Shown here piece by piece: positions 23,901 through 35,755 of a DNA stretch of 64,000 nt. The stretch is from Polytrichum commune. Its lineage: Eukaryota > Streptophyta > Polytrichopsida > Polytrichales > Polytrichaceae. Under the pieces are notes generated by a model, which worked only from the letters and a program-made list of their open reading frames with translations, was not told the DNA's origin and ran no database searches. The stretch spans positions 8,806,501 to 8,870,500 of the forward strand of contig OX485808.1 of NCBI GenBank assembly GCA_950295325.1. Direction: 5' to 3'. Both the position numbers and the translations under genes were made by a program. Positions within the stretch are counted from its first letter, which is position 1, and every line of letters begins with the position of its first letter.

Positions 23901-26900
23901 CATATATTCAGCTGACACTCATGAGTGTAGTTGGGAAAATGAGGTTTTACATAGGAAATTAATAGAGGAATGGATGGGTATGAGGTGCTTGATGTAGCAA
24001 AGTACCTGGTGCACCCACTTAATGAACTGAATGACATAGAAGTTTTGACACTTATCAGCTTGCATCCGAAACCATGGGATTCGTAATAACAAAGCGAAGG
24101 TGAATTGTAGCCCACCATAGATTCCCAAGAACCAGTAAAATACTCGGTACCAGGAATTAGCTCCTGACCCACTGTTCAGTTCTTGGATTGTCTTTCTGTC
24201 ACCCAAATAAATGAGTCACCGACACATTGGATTAATATAGACAGAAAGATACCAAAAGTTTCCAGCAATGGTACCAACTACCTATAGCAAGGAGAATACA
24301 ATACTTTTACAATAGAAATGAGATACACAAGTAATGGTTTTATATTTGTTAACAACACTAGTCAGTGAAGTTTGTCGAAGAAAATGTTTGCAATAAGAAA
24401 AACAAGTGGATAGGATCCTTAAATGTCATATTTTGAAACGAGTAGACACCTATATTCGCTTCACCTATGCATACCATGATCTGCAGGATATCATTACGAA
24501 TAGACGAAGCTGCCTACTAAGTAGTACAGATGGAAAGGGTCACTTCTTCAGATGCTTACTTCTAAACACGCATGCTGATCCAGTATCTACATGGGACCTC
24601 AATGGAGATAATCAGATATATTGTTCGTGAGAATAACTTGACAAAATATTCCAACCTATCTGTGGCAAATTAAGCATTGCCTTTGCGCGTCCTTATATTC
24701 ACCTGACTTATACCTCAAACTGAGTTGCATTCATGGAATTCAACTCAGTGCCAAGCTTATTAAATATACCACTGTGAACCAAGATGTCAAATTCCTCAAT
24801 ATCATTGTGGGGCCTCTTTGGGCTATTCTAGAATACTATGGTTCTTAATAATTTACATCACCTATGTCAAAGACGAACTTAACCTTCAAAATAGACCTAC
24901 CCTAATTGGTCATTCACCAACGCATTATGAGTGAAGAAACAAACACAATGAAGCTTTAACAAATGGGACATCTATCAGTCTTACAGTTACTAATCCTAAA
25001 TAGCCTTCATTGGCATCAAATAAAGAAATCCTTTTCAAACTAATCTGGTCCTAAGCCACCAAGTTTTTGTGTCCTTGCAACATTACTTACACGTATAGAA
25101 TAACAATTACTGTTGAGAGAATGGCAAACCAACAGAAGCGAATTAGCATTCTTGAAACATTACGAGCTCTCGTGCTTCTGTATGCGCCAACCATCAGTAT
25201 AACGTCCAAAATAGCTGCATCCAGACCATAATCAATGCAGTGTCACAATCCCCACTAGATTCAGAACATGATGCAAATCGATAAGAATGGAAGTCCATTG
25301 CGTCGTACCAGTTGATCTCAATGTGTCATTAAAGATATCCCAATTGCATAAAAATTCATTCCAAAACTGATGACCAGGAAGAGTGCAGTAGTTTAACAAT
25401 GTGATCATCTTTTCAAAAGACTACTTGATGTGCACTGAGAAGCATAAAAGAAGTCATTCATCACAACTTACATTGAAAGAACTTCATGAGAACAAAAGTG
25501 GGTCCAACACTCAAAATATATTTCATGTTACGAACATTTATTATCCGGTCGCAAAATGCAAAAATTGCCAGACCCTGCCAACACAGCAGGATAATCAGTT
25601 GAAGAAAGTCATTTGGTTGGCATCCTCAAGAGATACACTGTAATTGGTAGAATAAATGTACAAGCACTGTGAGATAAAACATGCTTCATCCCAAACCTCA
25701 ACTCCACTATACAAAACAGAAAAGCAAAAAAACAGTCTTTACTAATCAACTTCAGTGTATACAGCTATATGGATGCAAATAATCAAACAGAAGAGTTGCA
25801 AAGATCCACATAGGTTACAATAGGCATCACAAGGTTTACAGCAATATTGATTGCTGCTTTTGAAACTGAACTAGTAGTGGCAAAAAAAAGGTAGATGACT
25901 AAAGGATTGGTCACCAGAACCTTACAAACAAGAAAAGACCCAAGATAGTGAAAGCTATGGTAAGAGTTGCAAAAACAAACAGTGCTCTACAAAATGGACT
26001 TTTCCCACTTTTCACTCTTGCATTTCAATATGGCACATGACTGATTGAGATTTGCTCACCTGAAGCATACAAACAAGGAAAATCCAAAGACGGTGAAAGC
26101 TGTGGTAGAGATGAAAAAATGTCCGGTGCTCTACAAAATGGGTTTTTCCCACTTTTCTCTCTCGCTTTGCACCTGGTGTAAGGGGTGGTTGTTCAGGTGG
26201 CTTAGCAGGCTCCTGTTAGCCACTTCCATTTTGTGAGCATAGTGCCCTTCTTCCTAGTATAGGAGGCAAACCAAAAATAGATCAAGCTGATCATAACCAG
26301 CAATCTGAGATACGACATCTGAACATACTAGACTACATGCACCATAGTCAACAATTGCAGAATTTCATTGACGGTGCAATTGCAAAACCAGAACTTACGA
26401 ATCTGTCAGCCTCTGTCCGAATAACCTTTAGGGGCCTTATAAAAAAGCCCGCATCCGGCCTCCATGGCCATGAAAGCTCAAAACAAGATGGTGCCCTGCT
26501 TGCACGCATTCTATAAATGAGATTTATGAATAAACTTGCTAGAAAAAGTTGGCAGAAAAACTGTCATTAAAAAGAGTTAACTTGTGACAGATGAATTGCA
26601 TGTTGCAAAACTGATCATCAAAGTTGTTTTCTCAAAAAAGTGATCTTTGAAGTATATTAAATACCTGACTGCTCTACCTATGCAGGACAATAATGGTAAA
26701 ACAACAGATATTACACAACAGAACAATTATCACGTAATCTCAAGCAAAAGGCACATAAATAGGGTCATAACAGGAGACAAACACCAGAAAAACTCATTGA
26801 AATCATCATAATTTCGCCAGCTGGAATGTGGTGCTTTTCCATCTGCACACATCTCAGCCTCCTGAAAAACAAGACAGTCCAGATTCAGTGGAAATATCTG

Positions 26901-29900
26901 TGTTCATAAGCGGAGTGCCATGTACTGTATACTACAATGACAGCACTTTAGAAACAATGTGAATCCTAACAATATCTAATTGTATAATCCTAACACTAAG
27001 TGCAACCCAATCTTGTGCCCGCTTTTGTGTAGACCATCACCTCATCTAAGTGTACCCATCAACTGCTACAGATTTATTCAATTCTTGACAGAAAATAAAA
27101 TTGTAATGAAAGAACTACCATAAAGAGAATAGAGCACTAGGTATCAACTTCACAATAACATAATACTGAGGTTACTCCTCAAAATTGAACAAAAGATTTA
27201 TATGGTGTCTTTCTCATTTCAAGGATCACATGCAACATACAACCTCTATTTATTTCAGATTTTTTTTGAAGAAAATACAACATCGGTACCTCAACACTCA
27301 TGTTAAATACTATAATTGTTCTGCATGAACTAGGTTCAATAAATAGATAAAGCATGCTTAAACCAGGGTGTGGGTGGCAGTCCATGTTCAGTGTGTGTTT
27401 CATTTTGGAGTAAAAATAGCATAAAGGGAGAATCCACAGTAAGGAATGATTCTTCCAAAGCAAGCAAGATGCAGGTGGTCTGCAGATCTCACCGCAGCCA
27501 GAATTTCATGGATGGGTGTAATGACCCTATCCAAAAATGAGTGAGGTGAATCAGCAAGGAATGTTCGTGACCTCTGAACCTCCGGCTTGTCAAGCAAATC
27601 AAACATTTCATCTGCCATCTGCACCCGTACAACAAGTCCAACACATTCCTACCATCACATCCTTCCTGTTTAAACGATGAAAGGGAGGGAAATGGAGGAA
27701 TCCAGCACCTCCCTTTTCTCAGATGTACATCATGTTGAGAAGTTGAGATTGATAGCACAGTGGCCAGTCTCATATTCCAACAACCTCAGAATTGTCACTT
27801 GAGTTTGCATCATCATTGGTGCAGTCCTTCGGACAACATCTAAAGAGATATCAACACAAGAACTACCACAATTGGCACATCAGACACATGACAAGATTAG
27901 AGGACATTCAAGATTCCCTAAGATTTGGAGCATCACAGCTTCAACACAAGAAGTGGAGCATGTTGATGAGCATGGAGGAATGATGAGGCTGTTGTGAAGA
28001 CCCAAAAAAACATGATCCAGAAGAGAAAGAAAAGGATGGGGATGAGGATGCATAAACTTGGCCAAATCTTCTCACAGGGAAAAAGCTTTGAGACACTTAC
28101 AGAGCACAGGATGTTTGTTATTTTGGAGCTTCTTGAAAGTAAAGTGAACCAATTTCAACTGATTTCGTCTTCCTCAAAAGGTAAGGGAATTTGTGATGAA
28201 GTTCAATTAACTTATGTCCTGGTAGATTAAACCATCGTCTATATTGATTATCTCCTCAACAGTTCTTCATCAACAGACCTCAACTTGCTTTCACACCCAC
28301 CTTCCATAAAACTCCAACGAGCAGTTCCAATAAGGAATTCAGTGTTAAAGTCCATCGTCCTCATAAGCTTATCAATACACCCTAAGATATGAATTCCTTT
28401 AAGAGGAAGTTGAAAAAGTTGTGGGTATTCTGAAAAACACTTGAACTCCAATAGCAATCAGTCTGAGGAGTCAGAAGTGGGTCGCTTCTCACAACCAAGA
28501 AATAGAAAAATTATCCACTTACATGATGGAAGATGTAGCAGAGGCATTCCGGCAGAAACCGCAAATTTGCAGCTTCTCCCCATATTAGTAGATAGAGGGC
28601 AGTCAAGAACAGTCTCAACTGCGTCGTGAAACCGCTGCAGATGACAAATTGAAAGAGATATATTAAAAACGGCTTCAAACCCCACTCTGAACTCAACAGA
28701 CCACTGTTATTGGACATTTCAAAACATAAGAAGAGCACATTTGACACAAAAATATCAAATTTCTCTTGAAATCAAGAGGACCAGAAAACTAAAGAGAAAG
28801 TAACTGAACTAGCAAGGTTCAATTTATAGCAAAGGATGATAATGTTGTAATATTAACAATGGTACTTATGCTTGTAAGATCTCACAAAGCAAACCTTTTG
28901 TGTTTTAATAAATATGCTTTTCAATCATGGAGAATATTACTTACCGCTTTGCCATAGAATCCTTTTTAAGGAAATCACACCACCGCTCATAATTCTCCAT
29001 CAATTTTATATGTACATGAGAGACAGCACCATCATCCAGCTGCAAGAATCAAATGCTTGAAGCTTAGACCAATAGCTTGCCTCACATAATCCTCCCTTTG
29101 CAAAATTATTTTTCCCACATGCAAGCACACAATCCCTACCATTTAGTGGCACCAATACAGGTATTAGTTCATACCTCCCAATGTAATGTTTTCAGAGTCA
29201 TGAGGAATCCTATCTAGTCATCTCGGCTTAAGCATCTCACAATACCTTGATTTCATTATCAACAAGCACACCCACACGTGACTGTGCGTTGGCCAGTAAC
29301 AATATCAGATGCTCTCGCTGATTAGCAACATTCCCTGTCTGCAGTTCATGGGGACAAGTTACTTGATAGGTGCTAATACACAAATATCTTCAGCAAATAT
29401 CACCCATCCAAGTGAGGAACTGAAATCCCTCTAAGCCACTACATGTGAGATTCTGAAACATGCAAAGTATTACAACCAATATCTTCGTCCATCTTTATTA
29501 ATGAGACGATATCTAGTGGTGGGAAAACATCACAATCAAAGCCACACTCCGCCAGATCTAAACATAAAGTGCAGAGGCTTGAAACTGCAAAGAAAATTAC
29601 AAACCTGAAACCCAAACACGTATTGCAAAAAATCAAAGATATCCGTATGCCTTTCTTCTGGACGGACAAAATCATCCGGAAATCCAGGTCTTTCAGCTGT
29701 ATTGTACTCGAGGCTTCTGGTTGCCCCTGCCACCTACACATCAAAATCCACATCAAGTCTTCTGAGAAAGAAACTTAGAGCTGCAGATGAAGTTAACAGG
29801 ATATAAGATAGCAACAAGCAGCAATTTACTTCTGCACAAGGGCACTATTGCAAGTCCTTTTTGCAAATTAGCAAACCTGAACTGCAAATAACAGACACAG

Positions 29901-32431
29901 GCAGCCTGCAAAAGATTTTTGTTCCCACTCACGTTGAACACTATACTTTTGAGTATCAGAGTTAAATGAAGTACCTCTGGAAAGCTCTGGAATGAATTTG
30001 CTACACCAGGAGTCTCAAGTGGAAGGATGTTGTACGCCTTGAAACCCAGAAGTTTTCTTGCATCTTCCTCCATAATCCTCTTGAGCTGGATGATTATCAA
30101 CACTTGTAGCCATTGGTCCTCAGTCACTTCATTCAGACTTTAAGGCTCTAAGCCACAAACTTCACTTATAGTATTTAAATAGGGTGAAAGACCTGCAATT
30201 CAGGCTCAGCAAATTCATAGACACTCACTCAAGTGTAAACTGATGCTAAGCATTCAACCTCCATGTAAGCTAAATTCAAATAGAAGCTTTTGATAAACAG
30301 TTTGAATGAAGGCTTAGAAGTCTAGTCACCACAAACATTTCAGAAAACTTATATGAAGGGTTTCACAAATATATCTTGATGTTTGTCAAAAGTGAGTAAC
30401 TGCTCACTGGATGTGATTATTATGAATATTTCCATCATGTACTACCAGTTCTTCAAAAGCACCAGGTCAAGTGCTCCTGAATGGTCCTGCTATGTGCAAA
30501 GGATTTCTCATTCCTTGAGGATCAGCCAGGGAAACTGCTTTGACAGCCTACCTCTGGATCATAGTCTTGTTCTGGATACTGATTCCTGAGAGCGTCAATA
30601 ACCTCATTAAGTATTCTTGCTCTTAGATACACCCTCCTTTTGGACTCTGTCCTTTGCTCAGTTCTGCACAAACCAATAGCAGTAAAATTTGTGCAGCTTA
30701 GAAAGCAGATGACCACAAATCAAAAATTATACCGACATTGAGCAGATCGCAAACAAGACAGGAAAAGGAATGTCATACGTTGTAGAGTCCTCTGAATACA
30801 ATTCAGACTGTGGCCGAGATCTGTCCTCTTCCTCGAGTTGATCTAGGTTATTCCTCTCCCTGTAAAATTTGTAATATTTCTGGAGTTCTCTTATATCTTG
30901 TTCTCGATCTATCCTCTCTCCTTCCTTCTTTGAGCGCCTTTGCTGTGAAAAGACACACATTCCAGGGGCGTTCAACAAGAGAGGAAAACAAAAGCTTTTC
31001 TTAGGAACACAACCACATTGAGTCTGATAAGAGAAATAATACTAAGCAATCCACAACCTGTATAATGGCACTCTAAGGATCAGGTTGGTACCTTGATGAT
31101 GGATAGTAAACCTGTCTTGAACTGCAGTACGCCCCTACCATCACTTCTTGGATCCAGATTTTGTGAAAGCGAATATGCGTACTCGCACACTATAGTAATC
31201 ACCAAACAAAAGCCATTCATTCAGCCATTTGAACAAAATAATTTTGCCCAAGAAGCAGGAATGTATGTGCAAATGTAGAGGTAAATTACTGACAAATATG
31301 TTGTGAGATGCATTTTGCAACGTGTCAGATGAAGGCCGTGGCTGGCATCACTTCTATATTCTTGACAACACAAAAAGATATCTGAACTCCAATCCATTTG
31401 TATGCATGAATAAGTCCATAAACTTAGTAATCTCGATACCACCTCATTAACAACAGTGACGCTACAGGCACACGAGTATGCTTGCTTTGCCTGAAGACAT
31501 CAGATGTTGTAAGCAGGTGCCTAAATCTAAATCTTTGAACCTCCTTGCCACATCTTTGCATTACCCATGCAGGGCTTTGCTTGTTTACACACACTCAAAG
31601 AACACTCAAAGACATTCCAGGACGATTTTGTACATACAGGAACTGATATGACCTAGTCTGGTGAACTTCTATCCTGTGCTTTTGTGTGCAAATTCAGAGC
31701 TGATGCAGATGGCCTGAGCATATTCCCACAATTAAAACCAGATAAACCTAAGCCCAGAATGAACTCCCATATCTGCGTGAAAACAAAAATACTATGTGGT
31801 CCCATGGTGCCTTGAATCTTGCACATAGACTGACTTGCAGCATTGATCTTTTGTTTTACTCACGATGATGGATTGACCTAGCTGTAATATAAAGCTGCAA
31901 CATAGTCCTCAAGCCAAAGAAATTCTTGATTTCCTCAGATAACCTACAACTACCTTTGAGAGTCAAACCACCTACACTCCACTCCAACTTAGTTGTTGTT
32001 CGAACAAGTGTTTGTGATCAGGTCTATTCTGCTTCCTTAAATATACTTTTTGGAAGCAAAGTGGCACTTTGTTCATGTCCCTTCGTACTCACGGTGTGTG
32101 GCAAATTTCGATACAGAAATTTGATAGGGCTGAACTAAGAACTCCTCATGAACCCAATACGAGAAGAAAAGAATTTCTTTTTCTTACAAATACGGGCCAC
32201 TGTAGGATTTTCGTCTTCAACTTCGTCGGCCGTTTGCAGAATGGCATCAATGTTGGTCTGCTGCAGCAGAGATTGCGGGACAGTGGTATTGGAAGCTGTC
32301 GTAGTAGGACGACTGAGTTCCTCATCCGCGGCCCTCCTCTCGTTCACCATCATTGCTTTGTACACAATTCTCTCCCATCTGTTCATAACCTTCTTCGAGA
32401 CCCTCTGAGGTGCTCGAGGTGGAGTCGCCAT
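10568..32431 (-). CDS. Callose synthase (1,3-beta-glucan synthase), CalS9/CalS10 type, 50 exons
   Basis: This is the plasma-membrane enzyme that makes callose from UDP-glucose (glycosyltransferase family 48). The start ATG is at 32431 and the stop TAG at 10568-10570. I traced 50 exons, all GT-AG. Their lengths sum to 5841 nt, giving 1946 aa, close to the usual ~1900. Every one of the 49 junctions is phase-consistent, so the gene looks intact. The N-terminal stretch TNIDAILQTADEVEDENPTV and the intron-rich structure place it with CalS9/CalS10 (GSL10/GSL8), which in Arabidopsis serve pollen and cell-plate callose; the few-exon callose synthases differ. Whether it is co-orthologous to both is inference. 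Exon coordinates are given in the four block entries that follow. Uncertain points are the exon 13 acceptor (26164 or 26158), the exon 22 donor (chosen at 21712 to keep phase) and an alternative ATG at 32440. Confidence 0.95.
15035..22133 (-). other. Callose synthase exons 21-40: cytosolic catalytic loop
   Basis: Exons are 22047-22133, 21712-21809, 21551-21578, 21238-21329, 20868-20958, 20563-20726, 20241-20361, 19875-20008, 19424-19514, 18755-18915, 18337-18446, 17945-18085, 17580-17648, 17168-17357, 16609-16723, 16126-16245, 15855-15973, 15601-15684, 15261-15373 and 15035-15087 (residues about 743-1469). Marks are QWPLFLLANK (exon 25), NLEARRRLQYFSNSLF (exon 30), LTPYYNEDVLYS (31), LWASYRGQTLARTVRGMMYY (32-33), PENQNHAIIFTRGDALQTID (36), LRPPTILGVREHVFTG (37) and FDRIFHITRGGVSKASK (39). 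These belong to the glucan synthase (GT48) domain. Exon 23 is only 28 nt. Confidence 0.92.
22399..22855. repeat. Diverged ~230-bp tandem duplication in intron 20 of callose synthase
   Basis: Two diverged copies of a unit of about 230 bp lie at about 22399-22592 and 22628-22855. Shared landmarks are GGTTGTATAGGCT, GGAATGACTAGCC/GGAAATGACTGGTC, AAGGCTAAGGGCT, GATGACCTCC/GATGGCCTCC and GAGGCATGGCCT. The unit has no coding sense. Confidence 0.55.
22939..26164 (-). other. Callose synthase exons 13-20: first membrane cluster
   Basis: Exons are 26060-26164, 25472-25574, 25091-25214, 24006-24195, 23823-23875, 23457-23517, 23252-23333 and 22939-22988, covering residues of about 487-742. Exon 13 has FVEHRTFFHLYHSFHRLWIF. 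Exon 16 has FYWFLGIYGGLQFTFALLLR followed by IQFIKWVHQ. Exon 17 has RYYVGRGMYERT. Exons 18-20 (YTLFWFIIG, IQPMVGPTRTI, ALALVAIWAPVVM) hold further hydrophobic segments. In this family these helices flank the large cytosolic loop that carries the catalytic domain. Confidence 0.9.
25915..26016 (-). pseudogene. Decayed duplicate of callose synthase exon 13
   Basis: About 45 bp downstream of exon 13 on the minus strand, the sequence repeats that exon from its AAAAGTGGGAAAA start to its GTTTGT(A/T) end, then a GTGA donor-like site. At the protein level it starts KVGKVHFVEHC like the real KVGKTHFVEHR. One extra T in the CTCTTACCATAGC part (exon 13 reads CTCTACCACAGC) shifts the frame and brings in a stop. 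Including it would break the protein, so exon 13 proper (26060-26164) must be the used copy. It is a tandem exon duplication that has decayed. Confidence 0.75.
26399..32431 (-). other. Callose synthase exons 1-12: cytosolic N-terminal region
   Basis: Exons are 32188-32431, 31092-31189, 30779-30942, 30552-30663, 29975-30085, 29605-29733, 29246-29338, 28945-29039, 28523-28634, 27493-27618, 26785-26861 and 26399-26495. They cover residues 1 to about 486. Exon 1 has the Vta1-like start of the family. Exon 2 reads NLDPRSDGRGVLQFKTGLL. Exon 5 has AYNILPLETPG. Exon 6 has DIFDFLQYVFGFQ. Exon 9 has the family signature LIWGEAANLRFLPECLCYIF (FKS1 domain 1). Exon 11 ends in WRNYDDFNEFFW. Exon 1 begins with a basic, proline-rich stretch that differs from the Arabidopsis proteins. 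Confidence 0.9.
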
Positions 32432-32578
32432 TTCTGACACTTTATCTTTTCCTACCGTCCCTCACATCTGTCAACCTGCCACAGGTCCACAAGAACATGA
32501 AACTGTTTGACGTTCTCAACAAAATTAGATCCTCCTTGAGCTAGATCATCAAGTGCTACACTCGTAGGTTCAATTTCA

Positions 32579-33065
32579 GAAGTCAGACAAGAAAGAAATG
32601 ACAGCTTGGCAGCTCTAGAAGTCCATAGGAATCTAAAGGCAGCAGTGAGGGACTCAATGGAAATATAAAAGTAGGTGAACGCAAGGGAGCTCCAGCGACA
32701 AATTGTGTGCACGGCAAAGATTATAGGTTAGAATCACACGAATACATAAAAATTCATCTTGAAGCTCACGTGTTTCAACCGCACTTAATATTCCAGAAGT
32801 GATGCCCCATATGTCTCCATTCCAATTCGGAAGTCAAAGAGGACAATGGCAGGTTGGCTCTAGAAGTTTATAGCACGGGAGGCAGCAGTGAGGAACTCAA
32901 TGCAATAAAAGAAAGTAGGTCAACAGTCAACGCGAGGGAGCTCCTGCGGGAAACTGTGTGCACGGCAAGGCAAAGATTATACGTAAGAATCACACCAAAC
33001 TTCATAAATTCCATCTTGAACTTCATAGGTTTCAATCGCAATTGATATTCTAGAAATGATGTCCC
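32579..33065. repeat. Tandem duplication just upstream of callose synthase start
   Basis: Two copies of about 245 bp (32579-32815 and 32830-33065) share GAAGTCA, GGCAGCAGTGAGG(G/A)ACTCAATG, GTGTGCACGGCAA, AAGATTATA and GAATCACAC blocks in order. They lie 150-630 bp upstream of the callose synthase ATG and probably in its promoter or 5' untranslated region. Confidence 0.65.
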
Positions 33066-33309
33066 GTTTGTGTCCTTCAACTCCTTATAAGATGCGATTG
33101 CAGCAGATCTTCGTAGTCCGGTCTAGCACCCCCTCTGAAGAAATAGCAGCCCCCCCCCCTCTAGTAATTTCTAGTGCAACCGCGATTAACTGTCGTGAAA
33201 AAAAATTCCCGTATTCCAGACGACTAAATAATCAATCGAGCCGGAAAGAATAGACTATGCCAGTCCGCCATTGCAACCATACTAATAATCATCCTCAACA
33301 CACATACAA

Positions 33310-34110
33310 ACAGAAACGTGACAACTCACTCAAAAATTCTTCTGACTTCTTCCAGCCACATAAAAATTCGCGTCCTTCCTAGAAAAAATCAATTACATGA
33401 CAGCGTCACACACAAAACTCGAAGTGCCAAATCAAAAAAACAAGCTCCAGGATTGCTAGCTTCGAAATCAAATGGCAATATTGACACGGAAAGGAGGAAG
33501 CTCTGACAAGAAGAATCAGAAGAATATCTCCACGAAGACAGCACCAAATCGAGTGCACTAATCGTAAACACAACAAACACAAAATACTAACTCGCTCAAA
33601 CTTCTGCCGACTTCCAGGGACAAAAATTTGCGTTCTTGTCAAGAAAATTACGCCACGGCGCCACACACGAGTAGTAGTGGCGGATAATAATAAACAAGGC
33701 GGATAAGTTAGAAGCTTCGAATATAGCTAACTTGGAAATCAAATGCAATCGCCATGAAACGAACACGTAGGGAGCTCCGATGACAAGAAGGAGGAGGAGC
33801 GTCTGTTTAAGAATACTGCACCAAATCGAGTGTTAATCGTAAACACTACAAACACAAAACACGAACTCACTCAAACTTCTGCCGACTTCCGTAGACAAAA
33901 CTTTTGCGTGCTTGCTGGAGAAATTACGCCACGGTGCCACACACGAGTAGCAGTGGCGGATGATAAAAAGAAGGCGGATAAACTACAAGCTCCCAATATA
34001 GCTAGCTATGAAATCCAAATGCAATCGACACAGAACGGCCAGGAAGGGAGCTTCGATGACAAGAAGGAGGAGGAGCGTAAGTTTAAGAATACTATACCAA
34101 ATCGAGTGCG
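33310..34110. repeat. Tandem repeat of ~276 bp, about three copies, upstream of callose synthase
   Basis: The landmark ACCAAATCGAGTG occurs at 33543, 33820 and 34096 (steps 277 and 276). AACTC(A/G)CTCAAA occurs near 33322, 33588 and 33863. Shared blocks include CTTCTGCCGACTTCC, TTACGCCACGG(C/T)GCCACACACGAG and GGAGCT(C/T)CGATGACAAGAAG. The first copy is most diverged. The 162-codon open frame at 33830-34318 (+) falls in these repeats and is not convincing as a gene. Confidence 0.75.
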
Positions 34111-34119
34111 ATTTGGTGC

Positions 34120-34400
34120 AAACGGAAGCGGGGGTGAAGATAGGTACCTTGCGAGGGAGGGCAAGGGAGCGGTGTGGGCAATGGCGATGGCGGTGAAGGT
34201 CGGGAAGAAAGCGCAACTACGTTTTTCCGGAGCTTTGAAATTCGGGCAAACGTTGGCAGAGGGACAAGAGCCCGACTCCCGCAAACCACGTTCCCATGCC
34301 TGCAGGACGTTCCCGTAGCGCCGTTCCCTTGTTCCCGGGCTCAACTGACATTCCTCGCACTACAATGCCTGGCCAGGCCAGGCCAGCTCAACCTAACTTA
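34120..34400 (-). promoter_or_regulatory. GC-richer block, possible promoter of callose synthase
   Basis: This block is much richer in G and C than the flanks and lies about 1.7-2.0 kb upstream of the callose synthase ATG, beyond the tandem repeats. It could hold the transcription start and a 5' leader exon, but I see no decisive TATA box or splice pair. It also contains GTTCCC motifs like those at 35.06 kb. Confidence 0.25.
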
Positions 34401-34406
34401 ACTTAA

Positions 34407-34580
34407 GGGTGGGTTTAAACTTTAAACTAGTGCCCAACACCCAAAATAACACCAAAATCGAGCGATCTTATTGGTCGAGAGCACAAAATATTGGACCCAA
34501 GGATATTACACTAGGGTTCAAGTCTAAAGTATGATAAATTAAAGTGTTACTCATAAAATATTTTCAAAAGTTTCTCAAAG
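34407..34580. mobile_element. PIF/Harbinger-like MITE, family 1, left part only
   Basis: TAA (34404-34406) precedes GGGTGGGTTTAAAC. The body then matches the 2080 and 2417 copies (TTATTGGTCGAGAGCACAAA, TTGGACCCAAGG, ACTAGGGTTCAAGTCTAAAG). I could not find the right end, so the copy may be truncated. Confidence 0.5.
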
Positions 34581-35059
34581 TAAACTTTATATGTGCTAAA
34601 TAAAAAAACTCGTCCCACTTTGGACAATTTATTATGTCTAAGAAATGTTCAAGTGGTATTGGAACCCTCGATCCTGGTGAAGTAAAGGGTAAGCATTTGA
34701 CATTGGCCTGAAGATGTCTATATAAAATTGAATCTCACAACAAAAAATTTGACAAGGAGTTCATTTTATTTTTTTGTATGACTATCTTTTGTCCGAAGTC
34801 AAAAACACCTCGGCTTTCGTTCGCCAAAATCGAGAGTTTTGATGCCACTTGAACACTTCGTAGCCATTAAAACCCCTCCACAAATCAGCGAAACTCCTTC
34901 CCTACCAAGAAGATGAGTTTCAGAGAGCGTCTAAGGATAACTCTGCTAGTGTACCTCGTGAGAAAGTAAGCAAAACTCGATACAAATTAATTCAAAATTT
35001 GAGCATTCCCTAGTGGCATGTTTCACTTTACTGTCTGTCAGCACATAGGTAGGTTGGCC

Positions 35060-35180
35060 CAGAAGCGTTCCCATTCCTGTCAGAAGTTCCCAAGAAGAGT
35101 TCCCGTTCCTGTCAGAGGTTCCCAGAGCATCGTTCCCACACCCTTCCCAAGTGACGCCAAACTGACATTCCTGTCTGTTG
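35060..35180. repeat. GTTCCC-rich repeat
   Basis: Several GTTCCC words with partial copies of ATTCCTGTCAGAAGTTCCC lie close together, followed by CAAACTGACATTCCTGT. A related block at 34289-34360 ends with CAACTGACATTCCTCG. The two seem to be copies of one dispersed sequence. Confidence 0.5.
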
Positions 35181-35253
35181 GGCCACTTCCCCTTGTGGGA
35201 ACGCCAGCTCAGCCTGCGAAGTTTGTCCCTTTGGCAGTGGTACCCACCATTAA

Positions 35254-35752
35254 GGGCCACTTCACACACGAGCCAAGAGCCGTGACCATGAAATTGTGAG
35301 AGCCCAAAAGAAGTGTCCAAAGGTCGTCCTAAGACACCTCCAAAATCATGTAGTGTGGTCACGGACCCTCAAGTGTAGTGTGAAGTCGTATGTGACCGGG
35401 CCCTCAACCAAATGCTATTTCAATGAGTGTCTATTCATGCGGGTCCTCACACATGATAAAATAAAATAAATCAACAGTTGTGAGCGTTCGGGGTGCCATG
35501 GTCTCCCAGTTTTGTGTTAGGCCTACCTCCTAGAGGTGGTTTTTGAAAATAGTCCAAGTGACCATGAAATGTGATCCATTCGATGCCATGTAGGAATCCG
35601 TGTAGACTTCTACATCCATCTTGCATACACCTACTCCGTTGGTCCCTCAAGCGTAGTGTGAAGCGAAGTTGGACCGGCTCCGCCTTTTCCACCAATGAAA
35701 GTGCTTGAAGTGTACTAGTCATGGGCTCTCAGTCTCGTGCGTGAAGTGGCCC
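35254..35752. mobile_element. PIF/Harbinger-like MITE, family 3, complete copy
   Basis: A 499-bp element starts GGGCCACTTCACACACGAGC and ends with the inverse GCGTGAAGTGGCCC. TAA lies on both sides (35251-35253 and 35753-35755). The body has inner partial inverted repeats (GTGTAGTGTGAAG and GCGTAGTGTGAAG) but no gene. Confidence 0.85.
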
Positions 35753-35755
35753 TAA

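Noticed and set aside
33830-34318. 162-codon open frame on +
   Set aside because: It runs through the ~276-bp tandem repeat and the putative promoter of the callose synthase gene and shows no domain.
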